Shown in pieces: positions 16,477-25,379 of a stretch of DNA of 64,000 nt. The notes under the pieces were generated by a model. That model saw nothing but the letters and a program-made list of their open reading frames with translations. It had not been told where the DNA came from and made no database searches. The stretch's first letter is position 1, and the number at the start of each line of letters is the position of its first letter. The DNA is taken from positions 1-64,000 of the forward strand of contig NZ_SOAG01000008.1 in NCBI RefSeq assembly GCF_004364575.1, written 5' to 3'. The stretch is from Myroides indicus (GTDB lineage: Bacteria > Bacteroidota > Bacteroidia > Flavobacteriales > Flavobacteriaceae). The translations under genes and the position numbers were made by a program.

Positions 16477-17730
16477 TTAAAAACTATATGATATTCCTAG
16501 ACCTGCACTGGTAACGGCAGATTTGTATGTACCTCCGAAGGACACGTAATTACCGTCTTCCATATAATAATCATATGAACTATTGGTATCGCTGAAATGA
16601 AGGTATGAAAATGATAAATCTATGCCAATTCCATTTTTAAATTTATAGGTAAGTCCTCCTGTATAAGCTCTGGAATCATTACGCGGCGTTTCTGGTGCAA
16701 AATATCCTGGTTGAACAGGACTTTCATCATAATACCATCCTGCTCTGAGTGAAAGCGCGTCTGTCGCCTGATACTGAACTCCAAATCTATATGTACTTGA
16801 ATCTTTATAATTTCTCAAATTGACAGATTTACCAATAGCGGGATTATCCACAAAATCAATTGTTAATGCATCATAGACCCTCCAAAAAGCCCTGTTATAA
16901 TCAAATGCAAACAACCATTTATTCCATTGATAGGATGCTCCAACGGTTAATTCGGCAGGCAGCGGCATTTCGGCTTTAATTTTACCATCTTTAAACATTG
17001 CAGCACCAAAAGCTGGAACATCATTAAAAGAGGCTGTTCCGTCATTGGCTTTCATAATAATTTTGGATCGGTAATTCATTCCCAATCTTAAGTGATCATC
17101 TATATTAACCATATACCCCGCTGTCCATCCCCAGGCAGTTACACCTTTTGCTTTGATATTCACATCGGTGCGGTTTCCGTTCTCATCTGTCATGCTTCTG
17201 GAAACATTTCTGTCAAAAGTTACTCCTCCGTTCACAAATATAGGTCCTCCTCCAAAACTAAAATGCTTACTTACTTTTACTGCAACAGTAGGCTGAAAAT
17301 AAATTGCCTTGAGATCTATGCTATTTACCAAATGAGAACCTTGCCAGTCTCTATCCCAGTCCACCGCACTTCCGTAAGGCGAATAAACTGCCAAACCAAT
17401 ACTTAACCAATCAGTAGCCTGATAATTTCCGTAAAAATAAAACGGGGTTCCTACATTTCTGGTTTCATTTTCCCATCCATAAACAGCATTTTGGAACTTG
17501 GTATCTGCAATTAAAACAGTAGCTCCTGCAGAAAAACTAAATTTATCTTTGAGATAAACTGCACCTGCCGGATTAAAAAACAAAGTTTCCGCACTATTAT
17601 TGATAACTGCCACTCCGGTGTGCCCCATAGCAAGCTGTTTATTTCCCTGCATACTAATTCTATATCCTCCCGCAAAAACAGAGGAAGAAATCAATGCAGT
17701 TAATGACAATGATATTAATTTCCTAATCAT
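16477..17730 (-). CDS. OmpP1/FadL-family outer-membrane transporter
   Basis: A 417-residue outer-membrane barrel with a signal peptide ending SSVFA. The mature start, GGYRISMQGNKQLAMGHTG, is the N-terminal hatch typical of FadL/TodX channels for hydrophobic compounds, followed by AETLFFNPAG and alternating aromatic strands; the last residue is Phe. I use ATG 17730; the longer frame from 17763 would begin inside the -7 box at 17761-17768. It is the first gene of an operon with the SGNH lipoprotein and the holin-like protein. Confidence 0.9.
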   Translation of the reverse strand: MIRKLISLSLTALISSSVFAGGYRISMQGNKQLAMGHTGVAVINNSAETLFFNPAGAVYLKDKFSFSAGATVLIADTKFQNAVYGWENETRNVGTPFYFYGNYQATDWLSIGLAVYSPYGSAVDWDRDWQGSHLVNSIDLKAIYFQPTVAVKVSKHFSFGGGPIFVNGGVTFDRNVSRSMTDENGNRTDVNIKAKGVTAWGWTAGYMVNIDDHLRLGMNYRSKIIMKANDGTASFNDVPAFGAAMFKDGKIKAEMPLPAELTVGASYQWNKWLFAFDYNRAFWRVYDALTIDFVDNPAIGKSVNLRNYKDSSTYRFGVQYQATDALSLRAGWYYDESPVQPGYFAPETPRNDSRAYTGGLTYKFKNGIGIDLSFSYLHFSDTNSSYDYYMEDGNYVSFGGTYKSAVTSAGLGISYSF

Positions 17731-17760
17731 ACTAAACCGTTGTTTATAATTTTTTACTCT

Positions 17761-17791
17761 CAAATATAAGAATCATTTGTTTTTTTTACAA
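17761..17791 (-). promoter_or_regulatory. Promoter of the FadL operon
   Basis: Minus strand TTG (17791-17789), 20-base spacer, TATATTTG (17768-17761). It fixes the FadL start downstream at 17730. Confidence 0.75.
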
Positions 17792-17909
17792 ATTTTAATT
17801 CACAATTTAATAAACCTTATTACTTAAACTAAATTTAATTCAATTAAACATACGTTTTATTAAATTTGAATCACGCAAAGACTTTAATATCGAACTATTT
17901 TTTATTTAC

Positions 17910-17969
17910 AAAATCTAAAAACAAAAAAGCGAGGTTAGTACTAACCTCGCTTTTTTGTTTTTAGATTTT
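17910..17969. terminator. 60-bp perfect palindrome, probable bidirectional terminator
   Basis: The sequence is exactly self-complementary from 17910 to 17969, with its centre between 17939 and 17940 (GGTTAGTACTAACC core). Each 30-base arm carries GCGAGGTTAG flanked by A6/T6 tracts and a further TTTTTAGATTT. It starts 8 bases after the esterase stop on the minus strand, the position of that gene's terminator. Perfect pairing over 30 bases, through the A/T tracts, is unusual. Confidence 0.9.
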
Positions 17970-17976
17970 CCTGATT

Positions 17977-18750
17977 CTACTCTACAAATTCTTTAACTAT
18001 TTCAAAAAACATCTGTGGGTTTTCGGCATGCAACCAATGACCAGCATTCGGAATTGTTTTAATTGCTGAGTTTGGAAAATGCTGTTTAATCAGCACTTCA
18101 TCTTTTTCTTGTATGTATTTTGAATTTCCTCCACGTATAAACAAAACTTCCCCTGTGTAAATGGCTTTTGCCGGTAATCCTTCTCCAACTACTTCTTCAT
18201 TTCGATTAAAAACATCCAAGTTAAATCGAAATGCCAACTGCCCGGGTTCTTTCCAGTATAAATTTTTCAGCAAAAACATTCGGGTTGAATCATCTTGAAT
18301 GTACTGTTTGATAATATCATCTACTTCCTGCCGGGTTGGCTGCACGGAAAAATCTACAGCATTCAATGCTTTCATTATATCTTGGTGATGCGGAGCATAG
18401 GATCTTGGCGAAATATCTGCCACAATCATTTTTTGTACTTTTTGCGGATATTGAACTGCTAATTTCATTACTGCTTTTCCTCCCAGAGAGTGTCCTAATA
18501 CAAAAGCTTGTGGAATTTGATAATAATCCATATAATTTACGATGTCTTGAACCATAGCTTCGTACGACCAGTCTTCCGAATGAAAGCTCCGACCGTGGTT
18601 GCGCAAATCCAGCAAGTGAACTTCATAGCCAAAATCTGCCATTTGTCTTCCAAATGTTTTCCAATTGTCAGACATTCCTAAATATCCATGTACTACAACA
18701 AAAGGAATACCTCCTTTTCCTTCTATTTTTGAATATAAAATTTTTTCCAT
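17977..18750 (-). CDS. Alpha/beta-hydrolase (YbfF-type esterase)
   Basis: A 257-residue single-domain alpha/beta hydrolase. The oxyanion region is VVHGYLGMSDNW, the nucleophile elbow GHSLGG (near residue 95), the acid lies in the strand before FIRGG, and the histidine is in NAGHWLHAENP at the C-terminus. It resembles YbfF-like acyl-CoA/ester hydrolases; the substrate is unknown. The start codon overlaps the pdxJ stop by one base (TAATG), so it is the second gene of a pdxJ operon. No signal peptide, cytoplasmic. Confidence 0.85.
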   Translation of the reverse strand: MEKILYSKIEGKGGIPFVVVHGYLGMSDNWKTFGRQMADFGYEVHLLDLRNHGRSFHSEDWSYEAMVQDIVNYMDYYQIPQAFVLGHSLGGKAVMKLAVQYPQKVQKMIVADISPRSYAPHHQDIMKALNAVDFSVQPTRQEVDDIIKQYIQDDSTRMFLLKNLYWKEPGQLAFRFNLDVFNRNEEVVGEGLPAKAIYTGEVLFIRGGNSKYIQEKDEVLIKQHFPNSAIKTIPNAGHWLHAENPQMFFEIVKEFVE

Positions 18751-19463
18751 TACAACAGTTTTCTGATATACATATTAACTACATTTTCCAATCCTAAATA
18801 AATAGATTCTGATATTAAAGCATGTCCGATTGACACTTCTAATAAACCGGGAATATTTTCTTTAAAAAATCTAATATTCTGCAAACTCAAATCGTGTCCT
18901 GCATTAACGCCTAGATTTAAATCATTTGCCAATTCTGCCGCTTTTATATAAGGTTCAATTCCTTTTAAATTGCCCAGCTCATATTGGGTTGCAAATTCTT
19001 CTGTATAGAGCTCAATCCGATCGGTATCCACTTCCTTTGCTCCTTCTATCATCTGCAATACCGGATCTACAAAAATAGAGGTTCTGATTCCTTTCAACTT
19101 GCACTCTTTAATCACTTCCTGTAAAAACGACTTGTGTTTGACTGTATCCCAGCCGGCATTAGATGTAAGTGCGTCAACGGCATCCGGAACTAAAGTAACC
19201 TGAGTTGGCTTACATTCAAATACCAATTTCAAAAAATTATCCATCGGATTTCCTTCAATGTTATATTCGGTATGAACAACATTTACCAGATCACGGGCAT
19301 CCTGATAACGAATATGCCTTTCGTCTGGTCTGGGATGAATAGTTACTCCTTCCGCACCAAATTTTTGGACATCTTTTGCAACTTGAAGCAAGTCAGGTAC
19401 ATTATGTCCTCTAGAGTTCCTAAGAGTAGCTATTTTATTGATATTTACAGATAACTTAGTCAT
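18750..19463 (-). CDS. pdxJ: Pyridoxine 5'-phosphate synthase PdxJ
   Basis: A 237-residue TIM barrel that condenses 1-deoxyxylulose 5-phosphate with 3-amino-1-hydroxyacetone 1-phosphate, the last step of DXP-dependent vitamin B6 synthesis. Signatures: VNINKIATLRNSRG at the start, GVTIHPRPDERHI, LGVNAGHDLS and VSIGHALISES. I start at ATG 19463; the 28 extra residues of the longer frame are hydrophobic and include the promoter. The presence of dxs in this window fits the DXP route. Overlaps the esterase start by one base. Confidence 0.95.
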   Translation of the reverse strand: MTKLSVNINKIATLRNSRGHNVPDLLQVAKDVQKFGAEGVTIHPRPDERHIRYQDARDLVNVVHTEYNIEGNPMDNFLKLVFECKPTQVTLVPDAVDALTSNAGWDTVKHKSFLQEVIKECKLKGIRTSIFVDPVLQMIEGAKEVDTDRIELYTEEFATQYELGNLKGIEPYIKAAELANDLNLGVNAGHDLSLQNIRFFKENIPGLLEVSIGHALISESIYLGLENVVNMYIRKLL

Positions 19464-19481
19464 ATTATTTATTTTTAAATA

Positions 19482-19489
19482 CAAAAATA
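19482..19489 (-). promoter_or_regulatory. -7 box of pdxJ
   Basis: TATTTTTG on the minus strand (TAnnTTTG), 18 bases before ATG 19463. It argues against the longer frame starting at 19547. Confidence 0.5.
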
Positions 19490-19561
19490 CAAAGTATAAA
19501 TGAAGGCATATTAGTTTATTTTTGATTATTTTGCATATTGTTATCACATCACGTCTTGTTT

Positions 19562-20230
19562 ATGTCCATAAATCCTACATTAACTGTCTTAGATATCCCT
19601 CTATTTAATCTTGATGCTTCCGTTGCTGAAGCACAGACCTTTTTAGAGGATAAAAATTATTCTCATTTTCCGGTTGTCAACGAAAATAATTTATGGGAGG
19701 GCAACATTCCATATGATGAAATACAAAACAGTGATCTCACAAAAAAAATTTCGGATTTATTATATACTGCCGAGCATTTTTTCATACCTGAGGACAGTGA
19801 TAAATCAGCATTTGAATGCATGGATTTATTTGCCCAGTTTAACAGTAATATTATGCCGTTTATTTCTGCTGACCAAAAGTTATTAGGTATTATTTATAAA
19901 GATGACCTGTTGCTCAAATGGACAGATACTCTTTTTTTTACAGAAAGGGGAAAGACAATTTTAATAGAAAAAGCTTTTAATCAATATAGTCTATCTGAAA
20001 TAACTCAAATTGTAGAGAGTAACAACGCTAAGCTGCTTGGTATTTTTACGCTTTCTGAAGTAGATAAAAGCACACAACTACTCATCAAGACAAATAATAT
20101 TAATACCAAATCAATTATTGAAGACTTAAGGAGATATCAATACACCATTCTCTCCAAACACGAAGAAGACACCTATTATACTGATCTAAAACGTCAATCA
20201 GATTACTTAAACAAATACCTAAACATATAA
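19562..20230 (+). CDS. CBS-domain protein upstream of nadK
   Basis: A 222-residue cytoplasmic protein. The first roughly 125 residues form a CBS pair (VAEAQTFLEDKNYSHFPVVN and FNSNIMPFISADQKLLGIIY are the two typical strand-helix units), which usually bind adenosyl compounds. The last roughly 90 residues (from about residue 135) resemble an ACT-like fold but I cannot confirm this. It ends one base before the nadK ATG, so the two are translated from one message. I chose ATG 19562 over 19538, because a TTATTTTGC promoter-like box (19526-19534) precedes both closely. A regulatory link to NAD(P) is inference from position. Confidence 0.75.
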   Translation: MSINPTLTVLDIPLFNLDASVAEAQTFLEDKNYSHFPVVNENNLWEGNIPYDEIQNSDLTKKISDLLYTAEHFFIPEDSDKSAFECMDLFAQFNSNIMPFISADQKLLGIIYKDDLLLKWTDTLFFTERGKTILIEKAFNQYSLSEITQIVESNNAKLLGIFTLSEVDKSTQLLIKTNNINTKSIIEDLRRYQYTILSKHEEDTYYTDLKRQSDYLNKYLNI

Positions 20231-20231
20231 T

Positions 20232-21116
20232 ATGAAACTTGCAATTTACGGACAATCTAATAAAACTATAGTTCAAAATATTGTAGTCAGATTATTAAAT
20301 GTTTTCAAAGCACATGACACATGTGTTATTTTTGAAAACAGTTTTTACAAACTAATCCAGCCAACTAATATCCTTACACAAGAATACGCTACATTTGACA
20401 ACGAAAACGAATTGCCTAATGACATTGATTTTTTTATAGGAATCGGTGGAGACGGCACTATGCTGAGAGCTGCAAATTTTATAAAGAACAAAAACATACC
20501 GATTGTAGGAATAAATGCTGGAAGATTAGGCTTTTTAGCCAATGTTCAGCAAGATGACATTGAGAAGCATCTGCCTAATTTATTCAGTCATAATTACACT
20601 CTTTCAAGACGTTCACTGTTAAGCTTGGAATGTTCACCAACCGAAAATTCTCATTTTGACATCAATTTTGCATTGAACGAAATAACAGTATCCAGAAAAA
20701 ACACCACGTCTATGATTACTGTTGAGACTTATTTGGACAATGAATATTTAGCAACCTATTGGGCAGACGGCTTAATTGTTTCTACCCCATCCGGCTCTAC
20801 AGGATATTCACTTAGCTGTGGAGGACCGATCATAGAACCCGAAACCGGCTGTTTTGTAATTACCCCTCTAGCCCCGCACAATCTAAATGTTCGTCCCCTA
20901 GTTATCCGAGATAATTTAAAAATAAAACTAAAAGTAAGCAGCAGGGAACAACAGTTTCTGATTTCTTTAGACAGCACTACAGAAACTGTCGACAATAAAA
21001 CGGAACTATTAATATCAAAAGCTCCGTTTACAATAAATTTGGTTGAGTTTCCACATCAGAGCTTTATAAAAACGCTTCGCAATAAATTGCTGTGGGGCGA
21101 AGACAAGCGCAATTAA
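20232..21116 (+). CDS. nadK: NAD kinase
   Basis: A 294-residue kinase that makes NADP from NAD and ATP (or polyphosphate). The diagnostic GGDGT is at 72-76 in IGGDGTMLRA, followed by GINAGRLGFLANV, the NE-motif LNEITVSRKNTTSM, and ADGLIVSTPSGSTGYSLSCGGPI. Standard length. It is the second gene after the CBS protein and is followed by a 133-base gap with its own promoter for the next gene. Confidence 0.96.
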   Translation: MKLAIYGQSNKTIVQNIVVRLLNVFKAHDTCVIFENSFYKLIQPTNILTQEYATFDNENELPNDIDFFIGIGGDGTMLRAANFIKNKNIPIVGINAGRLGFLANVQQDDIEKHLPNLFSHNYTLSRRSLLSLECSPTENSHFDINFALNEITVSRKNTTSMITVETYLDNEYLATYWADGLIVSTPSGSTGYSLSCGGPIIEPETGCFVITPLAPHNLNVRPLVIRDNLKIKLKVSSREQQFLISLDSTTETVDNKTELLISKAPFTINLVEFPHQSFIKTLRNKLLWGEDKRN

Positions 21117-21224
21117 TTTTGATGGGCAATCAAATTTTTCTTTACTTTTAGCGTTGTTAAAAACAAATAAAGTTTATTTATTGTACAAAAAATAAAAAAT
21201 TAGTTTTTTAAAATCGTATATTGC

Positions 21225-21232
21225 TATATTTG
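21225..21232 (+). promoter_or_regulatory. -7 box before the DUF6089 gene
   Basis: TATATTTG, perfect TAnnTTTG, 17 bases before the ATG at 21250. It probably drives the DUF6089-uppS-bamA-ompH run. Confidence 0.6.
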
Positions 21233-21249
21233 TAAATTATTTTAACAGA

Positions 21250-21927
21250 ATGAAAAAAATCCTTATATCATTTATATTACTTTTTGGTATAGAAATGGCA
21301 CAAGCACAAATCCACGAAATCGGAGTTGGCTTGGGAGGTGTTAATTATGTAGGCGATATAGGATCTACTCAGTACATAGCTCCTAAAAATTTAGGTTATA
21401 ATGTTTTCTATCGTTGGAACAGAAGTCCCCGACACTCCTATAAAATTAGTTACTCTCACATGAAAATAACAGGTGATGATGCTAAATCGAGTATGGAAAG
21501 CCGAAAAGCAAGAGGCTTGAAGTTTAACAATACCATTCAGGAATTAACGCTTGGGTTAGAATTTAACTTTTTTGAATTTGATTTACACGAAGAACAATTT
21601 GCCATGACTCCTTATTTGTTTACTGGAATTTCTGGCATTAGATATAACGACCTTTACTTCAGAGGTCACCGTATGGTAAAAGGTGGCAAAAAATATTCTG
21701 CAGCTATTCCGATTGCTGCAGGGCTAAAATTCAGACTGACTCCTCAGTTAATTTTAAATGCAGAAGTTGCTGCAAACTACAGCTTTACCGACAATCTGGA
21801 TGGCAGCCATTCTTCTGACAGCAACTTAGAAAAGTTTAATTTTGGAAAAAACGGAAATGACTGGTATTTCTACTCAGGAATATCTCTGAGTTTTACTTTC
21901 GGGCAAAATCCTTGTTATTGTGAATAG
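21250..21927 (+). CDS. DUF6089-type outer-membrane beta-barrel protein
   Basis: A 225-residue exported protein. The signal peptide ends MAQAQ; the mature part begins IHEIGVGLGGVNYVGDIG and continues with alternating strands, matching the DUF6089 barrel family that in Bacteroidota lies next to uppS and bamA. Function unknown; location and context imply a role in outer-membrane assembly or cell-envelope maintenance. Eight bases separate it from uppS. The mature protein ends in FGQNPCYCE, with two cysteines at the very end, whose role is unclear. Confidence 0.78.
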   Translation: MKKILISFILLFGIEMAQAQIHEIGVGLGGVNYVGDIGSTQYIAPKNLGYNVFYRWNRSPRHSYKISYSHMKITGDDAKSSMESRKARGLKFNNTIQELTLGLEFNFFEFDLHEEQFAMTPYLFTGISGIRYNDLYFRGHRMVKGGKKYSAAIPIAAGLKFRLTPQLILNAEVAANYSFTDNLDGSHSSDSNLEKFNFGKNGNDWYFYSGISLSFTFGQNPCYCE

Positions 21928-21935
21928 AATAGTAG

Positions 21936-22676
21936 ATGAATTTGAAAGAGCAGATTAATACAGATAATTTACCACAGCATATTGCCATTATTATGGATGG
22001 CAACGGAAGATGGGCTAAACAAAAAGGACTTTTAAGAACAATCGGACACGAAAACGGTGCTGAATCAGTGAGAACCACTATCACTAAGTGTGGTGAATTA
22101 GGAATTAAAAATCTTACTTTATACGCTTTTTCTACTGAGAACTGGAGCAGACCTAAATATGAAGTAGATAAACTGATGAGTTTATTAGTCAAGTCCCTCA
22201 TCAAAGAACTACCTGCCTTTATGGAAAACCAGATCCGTCTGAAAGCAATCGGCAATTTAGAATTACTTCCTGAAAAAGTTCAAAAAAACCTAACTAAAGT
22301 TATTGACCAGACTCAGAATAACGATAAAATGATTTTAACACTTGCCCTGAGTTATGGTTCTAGAGCAGAGCTGATTCAGGCAATAAAAAACATATCTTCT
22401 AAAGTTAAAAATAATATAATTTCAGAAGACAATATTGACGAATCAATTATTAATGAGCATCTTTACACGCATTATCTTCCCGATGTTGATCTGCTAATCA
22501 GAACAAGCGGAGAGCAGAGAATTAGCAATTTCCTTTTATGGCAGATTGCATACGCCGAATTGTACTTTTCAGAAGTATTATGGCCTGATTTTTCTGAGGA
22601 AGAATTATATAAAGCACTTCTTTCATACCAAAAAAGAGAAAGAAGATTTGGAAAAACAAGTGAACAAATTAAATAA
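21936..22676 (+). CDS. uppS: Undecaprenyl (polyprenyl) diphosphate synthase
   Basis: A 246-residue cis-prenyltransferase that makes the C55 lipid carrier for peptidoglycan and O-antigen. The catalytic D21 is in AIIMDGNGRWA, followed by GHENGAES, a YAFSTENWSRP block and the C-terminal RTSGEQRISNFLLWQIAYAE block that binds isopentenyl diphosphate. It lies between the DUF6089 barrel and bamA with 8- and 11-base gaps, so the three genes are an operon. Confidence 0.96.
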   Translation: MNLKEQINTDNLPQHIAIIMDGNGRWAKQKGLLRTIGHENGAESVRTTITKCGELGIKNLTLYAFSTENWSRPKYEVDKLMSLLVKSLIKELPAFMENQIRLKAIGNLELLPEKVQKNLTKVIDQTQNNDKMILTLALSYGSRAELIQAIKNISSKVKNNIISEDNIDESIINEHLYTHYLPDVDLLIRTSGEQRISNFLLWQIAYAELYFSEVLWPDFSEEELYKALLSYQKRERRFGKTSEQIK

Positions 22677-22687
22677 AAACGCATAGA

Positions 22688-25351
22688 ATGTTTCAAAAAG
22701 GTATTTCTCTTTTTGCACTGTTTATTACAGGACTTATTTATACCAATGCACAGGCACAAGACAGTATAAATACTCCTTCTTTTGAAGCGCCAAAATCCTA
22801 TATTTTGGGTGATATAAAAGTAACGGGTAAAATAAATTACAATCCGCAAACGGTAGTTACCTTTACGGGTTTAAACAAAGGACAACAAATAACGGTACCT
22901 GGGGAAGAAATTTCAGATGCGTTGAAAAAACTTTGGAAATTAGGTTTTTTTAAAGACATCAACATCTACGAAACATCCATCGTCAACGATACTATTAATC
23001 TGGAATTATCTTTAAATGAGCTTCCAAGACTAAACAGTGTTAAAATAAAAGGATTCCGAAAATCAAAATCAGAGGCTTTAATCAAAGAGGCTAAACTTAC
23101 GAAAGGGAAAATCGTAAATGATAATTTCTTAGCCACCACAAAATATTTTTTATTAAACAAATATAAAAAAGACGGTTTCTATAATTCGAAAGTAACATTA
23201 AATACTGTTCCTGACTCAACAGGTAAAAGAGTGGATTTAATTGTAGGAATAGACAAAGGCAAAAAAGTAAGAATTTCGAAAATTAATTTTGACGGCAATA
23301 AGCAATTAAGCGATAAAAAGCTGAAAAAAGCGATGAAAGACACTAAACAGCGTAGTCCTTTTAATCCGCTTAGAATTTTTAAACCTTCTAAATTTATACA
23401 GAATAAATACGAAGATGATTTAACCAAACTTGTCAGCAAATATAAAGAAAACGGATACAGAGATGCTCGAATTATAGCAGATACTACTGAATACAACCCA
23501 AAAACCAATCGTATTGCTATCAATATTGACGTTGAAGAAGGAAATAAGTATTATTTTGGAAATATCCGTTTTATCGGAAATACAGTATACACAAACAGTC
23601 AGTTAAAACGGATTCTCGGCATTGAAAAAGGCGAAGTTTATAACGGTGTTTTACTGGACAAACGCATTCAGGACCAAACAAATCCAGATGCTTTTGATAT
23701 CTATAATCAATACCAAAACAATGGCTATCTATTTTCGAGAATTTCGCCAGTTGAAGTTAAAACAGCTAATGATACTATTGACTTTGAAATTCGCATTTTA
23801 GAAGGTCCTATTGCCCGATTTAATAACATCACTACAGTAGGAAACAACTACACACATGATCACGTAATCCACAGAGATTTACAAACAAGACCGGGAGAAA
23901 CATGGAGTAAGGCATTAGTTATGGAAACCATTCGTAAACTAGCTTCTCTGCAGATTTTTGATCCGCAAGCTATTATCCCAGATGTGAAAAATGCAGATCC
24001 AACTACAGGAACAGTAGATATCGAGTGGCAGGTTGCTGAAAAAGGATCCAGTCAAGTGGAATTACAAGGAGGCTATGGCGGGGGCGGATTTATCGGTACC
24101 CTTGGCTTGTCTTTCAACAACTTTTCCGTGCGAAACATTTTTAATAAAAAAGCATACCACCCTTTCCCTATGGGAGACGGTCAATCTATGGCGCTTCGCC
24201 TGCAGGGAAGTTCTTATTTCCAAACCTACAGCTTAAGTTTTACCGAGCCTTGGCTTGGAGGAAAGAAGCCAATTAGCTTTTTTGGTACATTAGCCTATAG
24301 TAAACAAAACTTGTATGATTATTACACCAGACGCACAGACCGAAGCAGAGGTTTTGATATTACCACGATTTCATTCGGTATTGCCAAACGATTGAGTGTT
24401 CCGGACGATTATTTTGTCCTATCACACACTTTAAGTTTCCAATACTACGATATGAAAAACTATAACACCGGATTATTTACATTTGGTGACGGATCATCTC
24501 GAAACTTTGCTTATCAGATCGAATTAAGACGCGACAATAGAGGTATTGATCCTATTTTTCCTACATTTGGTTCTTTATTTAGTGTTAGCGGAAAATTCAC
24601 TCCCCCTTATTCTCTATTCAATAACGTAAACTATAAAGACTTAGAAAACGAAAAAGAATATAAATATACAGCTCCTAAAAATTACACAGATCCCTCAACA
24701 GGTCTTCCCATACCGGAAGGAACTTACTTAAACAGTTCCGGTCAGCCAGTTAATAACTGGGAAGATGCTATGGCAGATCCAAGTAAAGTCGATCAGAAGA
24801 AGTTCAATTGGTTAGAATACTATAAAATTAAATTTAAAGGTGACTGGTACACCACTTTATACGATAAGTTAGTACTTCGCACTTTAGGAGAATTTGGCTT
24901 TATGGGTGCCTATAACAACAACCGGGGGATTGTTCCTTTTGAAAGGTTCTATCTCGGAGGAGATGGTTTAGCAAACTTCTCATTAGACGGACGTGAGGTT
25001 ATCCAGCTAAGAGGTTACCAAAATCAGACCTTAACCCCATTAAATGAAAGAGGCGAGCAAATAGGAGGTACTATTTACAATAAATTTACGTTAGAATTAC
25101 GTTATCCAATTACATTAAAACCAAATGCCTCTGTATATGTTCTTTCGTTTGCTGAAGCCGGAGCTGCGTATGACTCTTTCAAAAATTACAATCCATTTGA
25201 ATTGCAAAGATCCGCAGGATTTGGAGTGAGGGTATTTATGCCGATGTTCGGACTATTAGGAATTGACTTCGGATATGGATTTGATCCTGTTCCGGGACAA
25301 TCACAAAAAAGCGGTTGGCAAACGCACTTTATACTTGGGCAATCATTTTAA
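22688..25351 (+). CDS. bamA: Outer-membrane protein assembly factor BamA
   Basis: An 887-residue Omp85 protein. A signal peptide (to about residue 24, AQAQ) precedes POTRA domains (about 40-450; GDIKVTGKINYN, LNSVKIKGFRKSK, VRISKINFDGNKQLS, YFGNIRFIGNTVYT and FNNITTVGNNYTHD open successive ones) and a 16-strand barrel ending GWQTHFILGQSF, with a terminal Phe. The lid-lock VRGY/F-type motif appears as QLRGYQNQ near residue 775. It inserts outer-membrane proteins. It is followed by two OmpH/Skp genes, as in proteobacteria. Confidence 0.96.
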   Translation: MFQKGISLFALFITGLIYTNAQAQDSINTPSFEAPKSYILGDIKVTGKINYNPQTVVTFTGLNKGQQITVPGEEISDALKKLWKLGFFKDINIYETSIVNDTINLELSLNELPRLNSVKIKGFRKSKSEALIKEAKLTKGKIVNDNFLATTKYFLLNKYKKDGFYNSKVTLNTVPDSTGKRVDLIVGIDKGKKVRISKINFDGNKQLSDKKLKKAMKDTKQRSPFNPLRIFKPSKFIQNKYEDDLTKLVSKYKENGYRDARIIADTTEYNPKTNRIAINIDVEEGNKYYFGNIRFIGNTVYTNSQLKRILGIEKGEVYNGVLLDKRIQDQTNPDAFDIYNQYQNNGYLFSRISPVEVKTANDTIDFEIRILEGPIARFNNITTVGNNYTHDHVIHRDLQTRPGETWSKALVMETIRKLASLQIFDPQAIIPDVKNADPTTGTVDIEWQVAEKGSSQVELQGGYGGGGFIGTLGLSFNNFSVRNIFNKKAYHPFPMGDGQSMALRLQGSSYFQTYSLSFTEPWLGGKKPISFFGTLAYSKQNLYDYYTRRTDRSRGFDITTISFGIAKRLSVPDDYFVLSHTLSFQYYDMKNYNTGLFTFGDGSSRNFAYQIELRRDNRGIDPIFPTFGSLFSVSGKFTPPYSLFNNVNYKDLENEKEYKYTAPKNYTDPSTGLPIPEGTYLNSSGQPVNNWEDAMADPSKVDQKKFNWLEYYKIKFKGDWYTTLYDKLVLRTLGEFGFMGAYNNNRGIVPFERFYLGGDGLANFSLDGREVIQLRGYQNQTLTPLNERGEQIGGTIYNKFTLELRYPITLKPNASVYVLSFAEAGAAYDSFKNYNPFELQRSAGFGVRVFMPMFGLLGIDFGYGFDPVPGQSQKSGWQTHFILGQSF

Positions 25352-25379
25352 TGTATTTATTACATAAAATTAACAAGTT

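Noticed and set aside
18750..19561. Riboswitch upstream of pdxJ or between pdxJ and the CBS gene
   Set aside because: The spacer is under 100 bases, AT-rich and has no stable structure beyond promoter boxes.
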